Notes: a model not told the origin generated them from the letters alone. A DNA stretch of 64,000 nt from Elusimicrobiota bacterium (GCA_027451985.1 DAIDHS010000004.1:1-64000); one strand, 5' to 3'. Positions 6,686 through 15,218 are shown, numbered from the stretch's first letter. Made by a program: numbers and translations.

Positions 6686-8847
6686 CGGTGCGCTCCGAAG
6701 AACTCCTTCTGCGCGGCGTAAGCCCGCGCGGCCAAGGACAGCGCCAACCGGCGGCCCATCTCCTTTTTCTGCTGCAAACTCAAGCACTTGGACGACAAAA
6801 GCGGAGCGGGATGGACGGCCGCCGCGTCGGCCGAGAGAGCCTTATCCGCAGCCGCGACTTGGCTGGCCGTGACCAGGCCCGTTTGCTCCAGCGCAGCCGT
6901 GTCCTCTTTCATGGCCGCTTCGTTCGCCTTGGCCTCGTCCCGGGCCTCGGCGGAGAAGCGCAGTTCGCAGTCCGCAGCGTTGGAGAGTTGCGCGGCCGGG
7001 ATGTCCCAGCGCCGGCCCAGAAAATCCGGCACACCCGCGCGCGTCGCGGAGAGCGAGTGAACCAGCTCGTCGCGCAGGGAGCCGGGCTCGTTTCTCCAGC
7101 GTCCGTAGATTAGGCGCGCGTCTTTATCCAAAAACTCTCCGCCTCCTCCCTTGCCCGCGAGGACGGCGTAGAGAATCTCCTGGGCCGTGCGGGCGTAGAC
7201 CTGCGCGTAATAGGGCGCCGCGTCCCAGCCCTGCTTGGCCGCGTCCGCAAGCAGAAGCTCCTTCAAGAGCGTGCCGGCCATCTCCCGCCGCGAGTACGCA
7301 CCGCGCCGGCTGCCATCGGCGTAGACGGAGGTTTTTCCCCACGGCCCGTCCGTGACGCTCTTCGCCAAGGCGTCGCCTTCGTTAGCCTTTAAGTCCGGAA
7401 ATGGCAGGTGGCGCCGGGAGTAAAAACTCTTGGAGTCCGGGATTAAATCATCGTGTTTGAACCACAGGGCGCCGCGGCGCACCAGAAGCGGCCCGGGAGA
7501 CAAGACGATGGTATAGAGCGTCTGACCCTGGGCGTCGGTGCGCGTTTCAAGGCAGCCGCGCGCGGCCGCGCCGCAGCGGCCGGGAGCGATCACAATCGAG
7601 GGAATTTGGGAGAGCAGGAAATCCAGGGCGCGATTGCGGCCCAGGCCCGCCTTCTGTTCGATTTGACGCAGAAGATAGACCACGTCCTGCGAGTACGGGG
7701 CGTTTTGCAGGAGCTTTTCCACATCCTGGGCGCTTACGGCCTTGGGCGACTGAGGCAGGGGAAGCGGAAAAACTTGAAAATCGACCGTGCCCGGAGCCGC
7801 GGCTTGGCCCAGCCGACCCGCCGTTCCGGCCGCCAGCGCGCGCATCTCCTGAGCAGCGCCGGGAAGCGCCCCCGCAATGGTGACCACGGGTGCGGCCATC
7901 GGCGCTGCAGGAGCAGGGTGCAAAGCGGCCGAGGCGGGCAAGGCGGGCGCGGAGAGCGGCTGCGCCAGAGGGACTGCGGATCCGGGCGCTTGCGCCGCGG
8001 GAGCGGGCGCAGCGGCGGTCGGAGACGGTACGGCTTTCGCGGGAGCCGCGGGCGACGCCGCAACGGCAGCGGCTGGAACCAGGGCGGACGGCGAAGCGGC
8101 CGCGGGAACCGCAGTCGCTGGCGCAATCGCCGCGGCAGCCGCCGCCCGGGCGGCGGCAATAGGAGCCGCGATGGCGGCGACGGATTGTCCCACGGAGAGA
8201 TTGGGAGCCGCATCGCTTTGAGAAGAGTCATCGAGCACCGGCGGCTCGACGGATGTTCCGACCGAGATGGAAGCGGGCGCCGCGGACGGAACCTCCTGAC
8301 CAACGGAAAGAGCATCTCCGGAATCATTCTGCACCGAGTTGTCGAGCACCGGCGGCGCAACCGGAGCCACGGCCCCAGGCGGAGCGACCAAGCCCGCGGG
8401 AGCCGCAGCCTGGGCGGCGGGTTGGGCGTCCAAGGCGCTCAATTCCTCGGGTGTGAAGTAGCCGGAAATGTCCGCGCGGGAGCTTTCAGGAAAATAACTC
8501 CAATTAGCGCGCAGGACATCGCGGATGCGCTGGGTCTGCTCCGGCGTTAAATTCTCCTTGCCGCCGCTCTGATCGAGGATCATGTCGACCTGGAGCAGGG
8601 CCTTCAAGCGCTGGGCTCCGGCCGCGCGGGAGAGCGCCGCCTCCACGCCGGAGGCGTCCAGCGGCGAGGAGGCGCCTGGCGCCCAGACGCTGCCGTCAGG
8701 CCTGACTTGATACTGATAGCGGGAGAGGAGGCTTTCTTGGGCGGCGGACAAGGCTTGCGCGGCGGCTCCGGGTGGAGCCAGCAGCGCGCACACGGCCGGG
8801 ACGACGGCCAACAAGCGCCCGCGCAGAGCCCTCATGTTCAATTTCAT
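6682..8847 (-). CDS. Large secreted Ala/Pro-rich protein of unknown function
   Basis: A 721-residue protein in three parts. After a signal peptide (residues 1-30, cleavage near GAAAQA) comes a helical N-terminal segment (about 31-140). A long Ala/Pro/Val-rich low-complexity linker (about 140-350) contains two copies of a PPVLD-S-Q-D-LSVGQ repeat. A folded C-terminal part (about 355-721) has IAPGRCGAAARGC, SPGPLLVRRGALWFKHDDLIPDS and a terminal helical region with isolated Cys residues. The linker suggests a span across peptidoglycan or the periplasm. It is the first gene of a two-gene unit with the small secreted protein, convergent with murQ and divergent from nagZ. No catalytic motif is visible. 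The start could also be the Met at codon 5. Confidence 0.75.
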   Translation of the reverse strand: MKLNMRALRGRLLAVVPAVCALLAPPGAAAQALSAAQESLLSRYQYQVRPDGSVWAPGASSPLDASGVEAALSRAAGAQRLKALLQVDMILDQSGGKENLTPEQTQRIRDVLRANWSYFPESSRADISGYFTPEELSALDAQPAAQAAAPAGLVAPPGAVAPVAPPVLDNSVQNDSGDALSVGQEVPSAAPASISVGTSVEPPVLDDSSQSDAAPNLSVGQSVAAIAAPIAAARAAAAAAIAPATAVPAAASPSALVPAAAVAASPAAPAKAVPSPTAAAPAPAAQAPGSAVPLAQPLSAPALPASAALHPAPAAPMAAPVVTIAGALPGAAQEMRALAAGTAGRLGQAAAPGTVDFQVFPLPLPQSPKAVSAQDVEKLLQNAPYSQDVVYLLRQIEQKAGLGRNRALDFLLSQIPSIVIAPGRCGAAARGCLETRTDAQGQTLYTIVLSPGPLLVRRGALWFKHDDLIPDSKSFYSRRHLPFPDLKANEGDALAKSVTDGPWGKTSVYADGSRRGAYSRREMAGTLLKELLLADAAKQGWDAAPYYAQVYARTAQEILYAVLAGKGGGGEFLDKDARLIYGRWRNEPGSLRDELVHSLSATRAGVPDFLGRRWDIPAAQLSNAADCELRFSAEARDEAKANEAAMKEDTAALEQTGLVTASQVAAADKALSADAAAVHPAPLLSSKCLSLQQKKEMGRRLALSLAARAYAAQKEFFGAHR
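8179..8355 (-). repeat. Two 22-residue repeats in the linker of the large secreted protein
   Basis: Residues 165-186 and 202-223 of the protein at 6682-8847 share the pattern PPVLD(N/D)S-Q-D-----LSVGQ-V. The copies are 15 residues apart and differ at several positions, so this is an old internal duplication and not an assembly artefact. Confidence 0.7.
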
Positions 8848-8884
8848 TTTAGCGTTCCGCTATTAAGCAAATATTGCGAAATCA

Positions 8885-8890
8885 TATAAT
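8885..8890 (+). promoter_or_regulatory. -10 box predicting a leaderless nagZ mRNA
   Basis: A perfect TATAAT, then six bases (GCCGTC), then the ATG at 8897. The predicted transcription start is the A of the start codon. Confidence 0.65.
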
Positions 8891-8896
8891 GCCGTC

Positions 8897-10372
8897 ATGA
8901 CGGATCCGAGTCCCTGGTCCCGCCTGATCTTTCCCGGCTTCCACCTCGGCAAGGACTCCCCCGTCAAGGCGGAAAAGCTCGCGCGCGCGGGCGTGGGCGG
9001 CTTCTGTCTTTACGGCGGCAGCGCCGTGGAGACGGCATCGTTGACCGCGCGGCTGCAAAAAATCGCCGAGGGGCGCCTGGTGTTCTGCGCCGACTACGAG
9101 GACGGTTTGGCCTCGCAATGTCCCGACGGCACGGCGCTGGTTTCTAACATGGGGTTGGGCGCGGCAGGTTCGGCGGCTCTGGCCTTTGCCAAGGGGCGGA
9201 TCACGGGCCTGGAGTCCCGCGCCGCGGGCGTGCGCTGGGTCCTGGCGCCGGTGGTGGACTTGGCCGTGCGGTCCGAGAATCCCATCGTCAACATCCGCGC
9301 GTTCTCCTCCAATCCAGCCCTGACCGCGCGTCTGGCCCGCGCTTATCTCCAGGGTTTGAAGTCCGCAGGCGCCTCCGGGTGTCTCAAGCACTTCCCGGGC
9401 CACGGCGACACGGCCAAGGATTCCCATCTAGAACTGCCTAAGGTCCTAGCCGGCCGGGAGACGCTTTTGCGGCGCGACTTGGCGCCTTTTCGCGCGCTGG
9501 CCCGCTCGGCCGCAAGCGTGATGCTCGCGCACTTGAGCGTCCCGGCCCTTTCGAGGGAGGATCCGATTTCCTCGCTCTCGCCGCGCATCATCGCGCTGCT
9601 GCGGCAGACGCTTGGATTCAAAGGACTCATCGTGACCGACGCGCTGGACATGGGCGCAGCTGCGGGCCAGCGGGAACCGGGCTTGGCCGCCCTAGCCGCG
9701 GGTGCGGACGTGCTTCTGGTCCCCGCCGATCCCTGGGCGCTGATGCGCGGACTCAACGAGGGAATGTCCCGGCGTCCCGAACTCGAAGGCTTGGCGCGGA
9801 CGGCTTTGCGCCGAATCGATGGCGCCTTCGGCCGGCCGGAAAAAATCCGTAGCGCGGCGGAGATCCGGACGGCCTTAAAGCGCGTGGGCTGCGCCGCGCA
9901 CAAAAAATCGGCGGCGGCGATGGCTCAAGCTGCGATCACGGCGGTAGGCCGCAGCCCGGAACTTGGCCGCAAGATACGGTACTGGGAGCCGGACGAGATC
10001 TCTCCCGCGCGCTGGAAAGGGAGAACCTTCGTCGGCGCCCTGCGCGCCGCTGGTCTGCGCGTCCTAGCCGGGCCCCGCGTCGAAAAAGACGAGACGCTGC
10101 TCGTCGCCTCTTTTCTTTCTCCGCGCGCCTACACCGGGCGCATCGCCTACCCGAGCTCCCAAGCGCGGGCCGTCGCCCGGATCGCAGCGAGGGCAAAAAC
10201 GGCGGTTCTAATCTCCTTCGGAAGTCCTTTCGTCTTTGCCCAGTTCCGGCTGCCGGGCCTGTGCACCTTTTCCAAAAGCGCGGAAAGCCAGGAAGCCGCG
10301 GCTTTGGCGCTTCTCGGAAAAAGCCTGGCTCCGGGCCGCATGCCGGTGCGCCTTTCGCAGGATCAGCGGTAA
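8897..10372 (+). CDS. nagZ: Glycoside hydrolase family 3 beta-N-acetylglucosaminidase (NagZ)
   Basis: Removes terminal GlcNAc from GlcNAc-anhydroMurNAc or GlcNAc-MurNAc in peptidoglycan recycling. The GH3 barrel spans about residues 1-300. It has the NagZ-specific loop KHFPGHGDTAKDSH, carrying the Asp-His catalytic dyad, and the nucleophile motif VTDALDMGA. No signal peptide is present, so the enzyme should be cytoplasmic. At 491 residues it is longer than E. coli NagZ (about 340); the C-terminal 150 residues look like a reduced version of the second GH3 domain found in Gram-positive NagZ. It is convergent with namZ, overlapping by 10 bases. Confidence 0.88.
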   Translation: MTDPSPWSRLIFPGFHLGKDSPVKAEKLARAGVGGFCLYGGSAVETASLTARLQKIAEGRLVFCADYEDGLASQCPDGTALVSNMGLGAAGSAALAFAKGRITGLESRAAGVRWVLAPVVDLAVRSENPIVNIRAFSSNPALTARLARAYLQGLKSAGASGCLKHFPGHGDTAKDSHLELPKVLAGRETLLRRDLAPFRALARSAASVMLAHLSVPALSREDPISSLSPRIIALLRQTLGFKGLIVTDALDMGAAAGQREPGLAALAAGADVLLVPADPWALMRGLNEGMSRRPELEGLARTALRRIDGAFGRPEKIRSAAEIRTALKRVGCAAHKKSAAAMAQAAITAVGRSPELGRKIRYWEPDEISPARWKGRTFVGALRAAGLRVLAGPRVEKDETLLVASFLSPRAYTGRIAYPSSQARAVARIAARAKTAVLISFGSPFVFAQFRLPGLCTFSKSAESQEAAALALLGKSLAPGRMPVRLSQDQR

Positions 10373-11604
10373 AGCAAGTAGGGCCGGCGGATTTTGCGGA
10401 ACCAAGCGTCCTGGGCGTCGAACAACGCCTTTATCCGCGAGAGAGAATCGCCGCGCGCAAGCATCGCACGGAACTTGTCCGTCCCCATGGTCTCCTTGAG
10501 CTCTGGCCAGCGCCACTGAAAGTCCTTGGGCTCGCGCCGCATCAGGGACTGATTCAAGACCAGGAACACGTTGACCGGGCGCATGACCCGTCGATTCGTG
10601 ATGATGAGCCTGAGGCCGCGGCAGCGCTCGTCCTTATAGCGGCTGTCAACGGGCGTAAAATCCTGCCGGACGAAGCGGATTCCAGGCAGATGGGCCGCGC
10701 GCAAATCCTTCAGGGTGGCTTCGGCGTCGAGCCACGGCGCGCCGACTAATCGAAAGGGTTCTGGCGTGCCCCGGCCTACGGAAAGGTTGGACGATTCGAA
10801 TATCCCGATGCCGGGATAGAGTTCGGCGGCGTCCAAATCCGGGATGTTCGGCGAGGGCGGCGTCCAGGGAAGCCCGGTCTGGTCGTACCACATCGAGCGC
10901 CGCCACCCCGACATCGGAACGACCAGAAGTTGCGGGTCCTTCAACTCCGCGTTGTAGAAGCGGGCCATCTCGCCGGCGGTCAGGCCGTGGCGTACGGGCA
11001 CGGGGAAATACGACGTCGGGGACTCCCGGCGAAGGGACAAATCATCCAGAATCGGGCCTTCGATGATGTTGCCGGTGATGGGGTTGGGTCGGTCCAAGAC
11101 CACGAACTTGATGCCCGCTTTCTTGGCCGCTTCCATGGCCATGGCCATGGAAGCCAGGTAGGTGTAGAAGCGGGCGCCGACGTCCTGCACATCGAAGACC
11201 AGAGCGTCCACGCCAGCAAGGTCCCCGGGCGTCGGGCGCATGCCGGAGAAGCCCCCGCGGTAGAGGCTTAAAATCGGGATGGTCCGACCATCGAGCGTAA
11301 GCGCGGTCGATCTGATATGGGCGGCCTGCGTGTCGACGAAAAACCCATGCTCCAGCGCCAGGATCTCGACCAGTCTGACGCCGGACGCCGCGGCCAGAAC
11401 CTCCGCGGTGGAGCGGCCTTGGCCGTCCTGGCTGGTATGGTTGGCGATGAGGCCGACGCGCAGCCCTTTAAGCGGGGCGAAATTTTCGCGCTCGAGCACA
11501 TCGATGCCGAGAAGGACCTTCGGGCGGCGCGCCGGCGCAGCGTGCGCCGCGGATGGGAGCACGACGAGAACTGCCAGGGCGAAGGCGGCCAGGCGCGCCT
11601 CCAC
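10363..11604 (-). CDS. namZ: Exo-beta-N-acetylmuramidase NamZ (DUF1343 family), secreted
   Basis: A 413-residue protein with a signal peptide (residues 1-22) and the DUF1343 core. Landmarks are LKGLRVGLIANHTSQ, LEHGFF, DVQDVGARFYTYL, DRPNPITG, PVRHGLTAGEMA and GIFESSNLSVGRGTPEPF. Characterised members release MurNAc from the non-reducing end of glycan chains. With NagZ (GlcNAc removal) and MurQ (MurNAc-6P breakdown) it completes most of a wall-sugar salvage route. The start is a GTG at 11604, a little after the stop of the ABC-2/PilZ region that lies downstream of it on the map; these are separate same-strand genes. The signal peptide implies periplasmic action. Confidence 0.88.
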   Translation of the reverse strand: MEARLAAFALAVLVVLPSAAHAAPARRPKVLLGIDVLERENFAPLKGLRVGLIANHTSQDGQGRSTAEVLAAASGVRLVEILALEHGFFVDTQAAHIRSTALTLDGRTIPILSLYRGGFSGMRPTPGDLAGVDALVFDVQDVGARFYTYLASMAMAMEAAKKAGIKFVVLDRPNPITGNIIEGPILDDLSLRRESPTSYFPVPVRHGLTAGEMARFYNAELKDPQLLVVPMSGWRRSMWYDQTGLPWTPPSPNIPDLDAAELYPGIGIFESSNLSVGRGTPEPFRLVGAPWLDAEATLKDLRAAHLPGIRFVRQDFTPVDSRYKDERCRGLRLIITNRRVMRPVNVFLVLNQSLMRREPKDFQWRWPELKETMGTDKFRAMLARGDSLSRIKALFDAQDAWFRKIRRPYLLYR

Positions 11605-11605
11605 C

Positions 11606-12007
11606 TCAGACGCTCCAGTAATCGCGCGGGGGATCTTCGTCCTTGGGCGACTGCTCCATCCGGACCATATCGATGAAGCGCTTCAAGAGACCTTCCTGCC
11701 GGCCGGTCAAGGCGAAAGTGACGCCGTAACTGCGCTCGGGTTTGGGCGAGCGCGTGGGCGGGCCGGACTGCCAGACCACGACGCCCGAGAGCCTCAACCT
11801 GTCGCGCCGGCGCGCGTCCGGATCCCCGATTTCGAAATCATAAGTGGAGCCGCGGTGCAGGTCCACGAAGCAGGCCAGAGCCGCGCCTCCCATGCTGATG
11901 TCCGTCATGCGCCCCGTGCCCAAGGGATCCCGCGAGGATCCGGCATAGACGGCCACCGGAAGGTCGCATGGGAAGCGTTGATGGTAGCGCCTGAGAGGTC
12001 CGTTCAT
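11606..12007 (-). CDS. PilZ domain protein
   Basis: A 133-residue protein. RRYHQRFPCDLPVAVY near the N-terminus and GRMTDISMGGAAL after it match the RxxxR and (D/N)xSxxG c-di-GMP-binding motifs of PilZ domains (here R-x3-R as RYHQR). The C-terminal half is a beta barrel typical of the fold (YDFEIGDPDARRRDRLRLSGVVVW). The ATG at 12007 overlaps the upstream permease stop as TGATG, so it is coupled to the ABC-2 exporter genes. That suggests, as an inference, control of the exporter by c-di-GMP. A longer reading to 12151 runs inside the permease gene and is rejected. Confidence 0.85.
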   Translation of the reverse strand: MNGPLRRYHQRFPCDLPVAVYAGSSRDPLGTGRMTDISMGGAALACFVDLHRGSTYDFEIGDPDARRRDRLRLSGVVVWQSGPPTRSPKPERSYGVTFALTGRQEGLLKRFIDMVRMEQSPKDEDPPRDYWSV

Positions 12008-12801
12008 CAGCTTGAGGTGGAGGTGTACCGGCTGACCGAGTTTAGCCAATATCGACGGGAGAAGGCAAGAAGAGCCAGGCAGAAGCCGAAAGAATAGAGA
12101 ATCCAACCCGGAGAGAGGAGCCCCAAAAGGGCCTTGGCCGGGAACGTGCACATCACCGCCACAGGAACGACGAAGGTCAGCGCCCAGCGCGCGGTCGGGC
12201 CGTAGATATCAATGGGAAATTTTCCCATGAACATCAGATCACGGTAGACCCAGATGCTGTTCTCCAACTCCTGCGTGCGCACGGCCAAGCCCGCGACCAG
12301 CACGTGAATGGCCATGGCGATGGCCACGCCATTGAGGGTCAAGAGGGCGTAAAGCGCGTAGCGCGTCAAGCCCAGGGCCGGCAGGCGCTCGAAGACCATG
12401 GCAAGAAGCACGAAGACCGGCAGCGCCGTCGCCAAGTCCAGAAAGTCCAGCGTCGCGAACATGATGCGGAACAGGGGCGAGCAGGGTTGGACGAGGTAGA
12501 AGTCGAAGTCCCCATCCTCGACCACGCGGCGTGCGCCATAGATGCCGCGGAAAAAAATCTGCGCGCCTAGGTCCACCAGGTTGAAGGTGAGAAAAAACAG
12601 CGCCATGTCGGCGAGGTCGTAGCCGCCCAGCGTCTTCACGTTTCGGAAAATGGCGATGACGAAGGCGAAGAAGAACAGGATGCGGATGAGCTTGCCCAGC
12701 AGGAAACCGACCGAGCCCAGCGGGTGCGACATCTGGGCCTTGAGGCTCATCGAGGCCATGCGCGCCCATATCCGCAAGTAGCGAGAAAACGCCTTGGTCA
12801 T
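12007..12801 (-). CDS. ABC-2 type transporter permease (DUF990-like), second subunit
   Basis: A 264-residue integral membrane protein with about six hydrophobic segments, including GFLLGKLIRILFFFAFVIAI, MALFFLTFNLVDLG and a C-terminal ILYSFGFCLALLAF. The amphipathic loop FRGIYGARRVVEDGDFDFYLVQPCSP is the family hallmark: a G-x-Y/D region followed by LVQP or LVRP. The start at 12801 gives an ATGA overlap with the first permease. Together with the neighbouring permease and ATPase it forms an ABC-2 exporter; substrates of this subfamily are mostly unknown. PilZ follows with a TGATG overlap. Confidence 0.88.
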   Translation of the reverse strand: MTKAFSRYLRIWARMASMSLKAQMSHPLGSVGFLLGKLIRILFFFAFVIAIFRNVKTLGGYDLADMALFFLTFNLVDLGAQIFFRGIYGARRVVEDGDFDFYLVQPCSPLFRIMFATLDFLDLATALPVFVLLAMVFERLPALGLTRYALYALLTLNGVAIAMAIHVLVAGLAVRTQELENSIWVYRDLMFMGKFPIDIYGPTARWALTFVVPVAVMCTFPAKALLGLLSPGWILYSFGFCLALLAFSRRYWLNSVSRYTSTSS

Positions 12802-13592
12802 CCGCCCTCTGCGGCGTAGCTGCGCAGGCCCCGCCGCCACAGGCGCGAGGCCAAAAACAGCATGAGCGCGAGCCACGCGCCCTGGATGGCCAGCACCCGC
12901 AGCGTCTCACCCGGCCTAGCGCGCTCCAAGTAGATGTTGATGGGAAAAAATACTAGATATGGGAAGGGGCTTAGGTCCAGGATGTGGCGGATCGCTTTGG
13001 GCAGGACGTCCAAAGGAAAAAACGCGCCCGCGGCGAATTGAATGAAGAGCTCGAAGCAAAATAGAGGCCCGCCGGACTCGGAGGTCCAAAAGGCGAGCGC
13101 GCTGACCATGAACTCCATGATGAAGAACAAAAGCGAAGACATTGCCGTAGCCGCGGCAAAGCCCAGCCACGCGGCCCAATGCCGGGGAACGTAGAAGCGC
13201 GCGCGCACCAGCGCCGAGAAAATCGCAATCTCAATTATCGCGGAACCCAAGTAAACCGTCTTCTGCGCCAGGTCCAGGGAGAGGCTGTAGCCCCCGTAGC
13301 TCATGGGCCGCACTAGATAGGAAGAGATGCGCCCGCCCGAGATGTCGCCGACCAGTTCCCAGCCGCGGCCGGTCAGGACGAAAGAGCGCAGGACGTTAAT
13401 GGCCAGAACATAGCTGATCATCTGGGCCCTGGAGTAGCCGAAGAAGCCCTTATGCCCGTTCATGAGCGCGAGCCAGAAGTAGTAGAGGCTCGCCAGCACG
13501 GCCACGCCGCCCACGCGGTCCATGATCAAGGACGAGCGGCGCTGCAGGACGTTTTGCAGCGCGATGCCGTAGGCGGCCAGGTACTTGCGCAT
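12798..13592 (-). CDS. ABC-2 type transporter permease (DUF990-like), first subunit
   Basis: A 264-residue permease with about six membrane spans. The conserved loop GRGWELVGDISGGRISSYLVRPMSYGGY matches the G-x-L-x-x-Y-L-V-R-P signature shared with its partner. It starts 9 bases after the ATPase gene, and its stop overlaps the next permease. Paired, non-identical DUF990-type permeases with one ATPase are the standard arrangement. The substrate cannot be read from sequence; lipids, polysaccharides and drugs have all been proposed for relatives. Confidence 0.88.
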   Translation of the reverse strand: MRKYLAAYGIALQNVLQRRSSLIMDRVGGVAVLASLYYFWLALMNGHKGFFGYSRAQMISYVLAINVLRSFVLTGRGWELVGDISGGRISSYLVRPMSYGGYSLSLDLAQKTVYLGSAIIEIAIFSALVRARFYVPRHWAAWLGFAAATAMSSLLFFIMEFMVSALAFWTSESGGPLFCFELFIQFAAGAFFPLDVLPKAIRHILDLSPFPYLVFFPINIYLERARPGETLRVLAIQGAWLALMLFLASRLWRRGLRSYAAEGG

Positions 13593-13600
13593 GGCGCGGA

Positions 13601-14590
13601 TTAGGCCGCCGCGCCGCGTTCGGAGCCGGAGAAGATGCCGCGCACCACGTCGTCGACGGAAATCTCTTCGATGGTCAAGTCCTCGACCGGCCAGCGGCGC
13701 AGCAGTTCGGCCGCGCGCTCGGAGACCTTCTCGCGGGGGACCTCCAGAACCGCGCGCGTGCCGCCTTTGGAAACCACCGTCCCAAGGGAGGATAAATCGG
13801 CGGGCGACGGCCCCGCGAAGTCGACCCGGATGATTTTGTGCCGGGCGTGGCGCGCGACCAAATCCTTAAGCCCGCCGTCGTAGAGCAGGCGGCCCCGCTC
13901 GATGACCACGACGCGCGAGCAGAGTTCCGCGACGTCGTCCATGTTGTGGCTGGTCAGCAAAATGGTGGCCTTGTGCCGGGCGTTGTAGTCCTTGATAAAC
14001 GCTCGGATTTTTTTCTGCATGACGACGTCCAAGCCCAAGGTGGGCTCGTCCAAGAACAGCACGGAGGGCCGGTGCAGAAGCGCGGCGGCCAGTTCCGCGC
14101 GCATGCGCTGGCCCAAGGACAGCTTCTTGACCGGAACGTTCAGGCACTCGGACAAGTCCAAAAGATCCACTAGCTCGCCCAAGTTGCGGCGGTAGTCCTG
14201 CTCGGCGATGCCGTAGATGGCCTGGTTGAGGCGAAAGGTTTCCTGCGCGGGGATTTCCCACCACAGCTGGCTTCTTTGTCCCAGCACCAAGGAGAATCGT
14301 CGCTGCAGCTGAGCCTCCCGTCGCCAAGGGACATGCCCCAGCACCGTGGCCGCCCCCGAAGTCGGAGTCAGGAGACCCGAGAGCATCTTGAGCGTGGTCG
14401 TCTTGCCCGCGCCGTTGGCGCCCAAAAAACCCACCAACTCGCCCTCCTCAATAGAGAAGGACAATCCGTTGACCGCATGCACGAGGCGGATACGGCGGCT
14501 GAAAAAGGAACGCACGGCGTTTAAGAAACCGGGCTCCTTTTCCGGGGTCTCGTATACTTTGGTCAGGCCTTCAACTGCGATGCAGGGCAT
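13601..14590 (-). CDS. ABC-2 type transporter ATP-binding protein
   Basis: Energises the two permeases downstream. Walker A is GANGAGKTT, the Q-loop region is LVLGQRSQLWWE, the signature is LSLGQRMR, Walker B is SVLFLDEPTLGLD and the H-loop is LTSHN. A loop before Walker A (EPGFLNAVRSFFSRRIRLVHAVNG) is typical of this exporter subgroup, as is the C-terminal DUF4162-like tail. Two ATGs are possible. The one at 14590 is preferred over 14596 because TAGAAT at 14602-14597 is followed by exactly six bases and that ATG, as in other leaderless genes here. The length is 329 residues. Confidence 0.92.
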   Translation of the reverse strand: MPCIAVEGLTKVYETPEKEPGFLNAVRSFFSRRIRLVHAVNGLSFSIEEGELVGFLGANGAGKTTTLKMLSGLLTPTSGAATVLGHVPWRREAQLQRRFSLVLGQRSQLWWEIPAQETFRLNQAIYGIAEQDYRRNLGELVDLLDLSECLNVPVKKLSLGQRMRAELAAALLHRPSVLFLDEPTLGLDVVMQKKIRAFIKDYNARHKATILLTSHNMDDVAELCSRVVVIERGRLLYDGGLKDLVARHARHKIIRVDFAGPSPADLSSLGTVVSKGGTRAVLEVPREKVSERAAELLRRWPVEDLTIEEISVDDVVRGIFSGSERGAAA

Positions 14591-14596
14591 GGCCAT

Positions 14597-14602
14597 ATTC
14601 TA
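14597..14602 (-). promoter_or_regulatory. -10 box predicting a leaderless ABC exporter mRNA
   Basis: On the minus strand TAGAAT is followed by six bases (ATGGCC) and the ATG at 14590, so the upstream ATG at 14596 would not be transcribed. Confidence 0.5.
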
Positions 14603-14644
14603 CCAGTTGAGGAGGCCGGGCACGAAAAAACCGGCAGGAATTGC

Positions 14645-14650
14645 TATAAT
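14645..14650 (+). promoter_or_regulatory. -10 box of tRNA-Gly
   Basis: TATAAT ends 11 bases before the mature 5' end of tRNA-Gly, giving a short 5' leader for RNase P to remove. Confidence 0.5.
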
Positions 14651-14661
14651 CGAAAATCGAC

Positions 14662-14735
14662 GCGGGCGTGGTTCAATGGTAGAACAGGTCCTTGCCAAGG
14701 ATCAGACGGCGGTTCGATTCCGCTCGCCCGCTCCA
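14662..14735 (+). tRNA. tRNA-Gly (GCC)
   Basis: The acceptor stem GCGGGCG pairs with CGCCCGC, followed by discriminator T and an encoded CCA. The anticodon loop is TTGCCAA between CCT and AGG stem strands, so the anticodon is GCC. The T-loop GTTCGATTC is present. Only this one of the three tRNAs in the window carries its CCA in the DNA. Confidence 0.93.
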
Positions 14736-14746
14736 GATTTAATCGA

Positions 14747-15214
14747 ATGACCAAAGTCTCACAGCGCCTCATGATCAGCGCGCCGCGCGAGTCGGTGCGG
14801 CTTTACCTGCGCGACCTGGAAAACATCGTCAAGTACAGCCGGAGAATCCTGCAAGTCCAAGTCTCCTCGCAGAACGAGCAGCGGGCCGCCTTCGAAGCGT
14901 CCGGCCGCTGCCTTGGCCTGCCCTGGAAGTCCGCCTTCGAGGTCGAGTTTTCCGCCGACGGCGGCCTCGTATTCTCAGCGGCCAAAGGGCCGTTTGGGCT
15001 GGTTCGCGCGGCCTACCATCTCCGCCAAGTTTCCGGCGGGACCATCCTCTCCCATGATGAGGAATACCGTCTTCCCCTCCTTCTGCGCCCATTAAGCCCG
15101 GTGTTCCGGAAAATTCTTTCAGAGACGATGGAGTTGGAGCTGCGCGTCGTCAAAGAAGGCGCGGAGCGCTTAAACCGCCAGATCCGCCTGCGCGAAATCG
15201 AGTCGGCGCTTTAG
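14747..15214 (+). CDS. SRPBCC (START-like) superfamily protein
   Basis: A 155-residue protein with the layout of the SRPBCC ligand-binding fold. A first strand (VSQRLMISAPRESVRLYLRDLENIVKYS) is followed by several beta strands and a long C-terminal helix (RKILSETMELELRVVKEGAERLNRQ). Members bind hydrophobic ligands or act as cyclases and co-chaperones. Nothing in the sequence gives the ligand. It begins 11 bases after tRNA-Gly and is probably on the same transcript. Its stop is 4 bases from that of the convergent small membrane protein gene. Confidence 0.7.
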   Translation: MTKVSQRLMISAPRESVRLYLRDLENIVKYSRRILQVQVSSQNEQRAAFEASGRCLGLPWKSAFEVEFSADGGLVFSAAKGPFGLVRAAYHLRQVSGGTILSHDEEYRLPLLLRPLSPVFRKILSETMELELRVVKEGAERLNRQIRLREIESAL

Positions 15215-15218
15215 GCCG

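Noticed and set aside
7453-8550. 365-codon plus-strand frame opposite the large secreted protein
   Set aside because: Arises from the Ala/Pro codon bias of the gene on the other strand.
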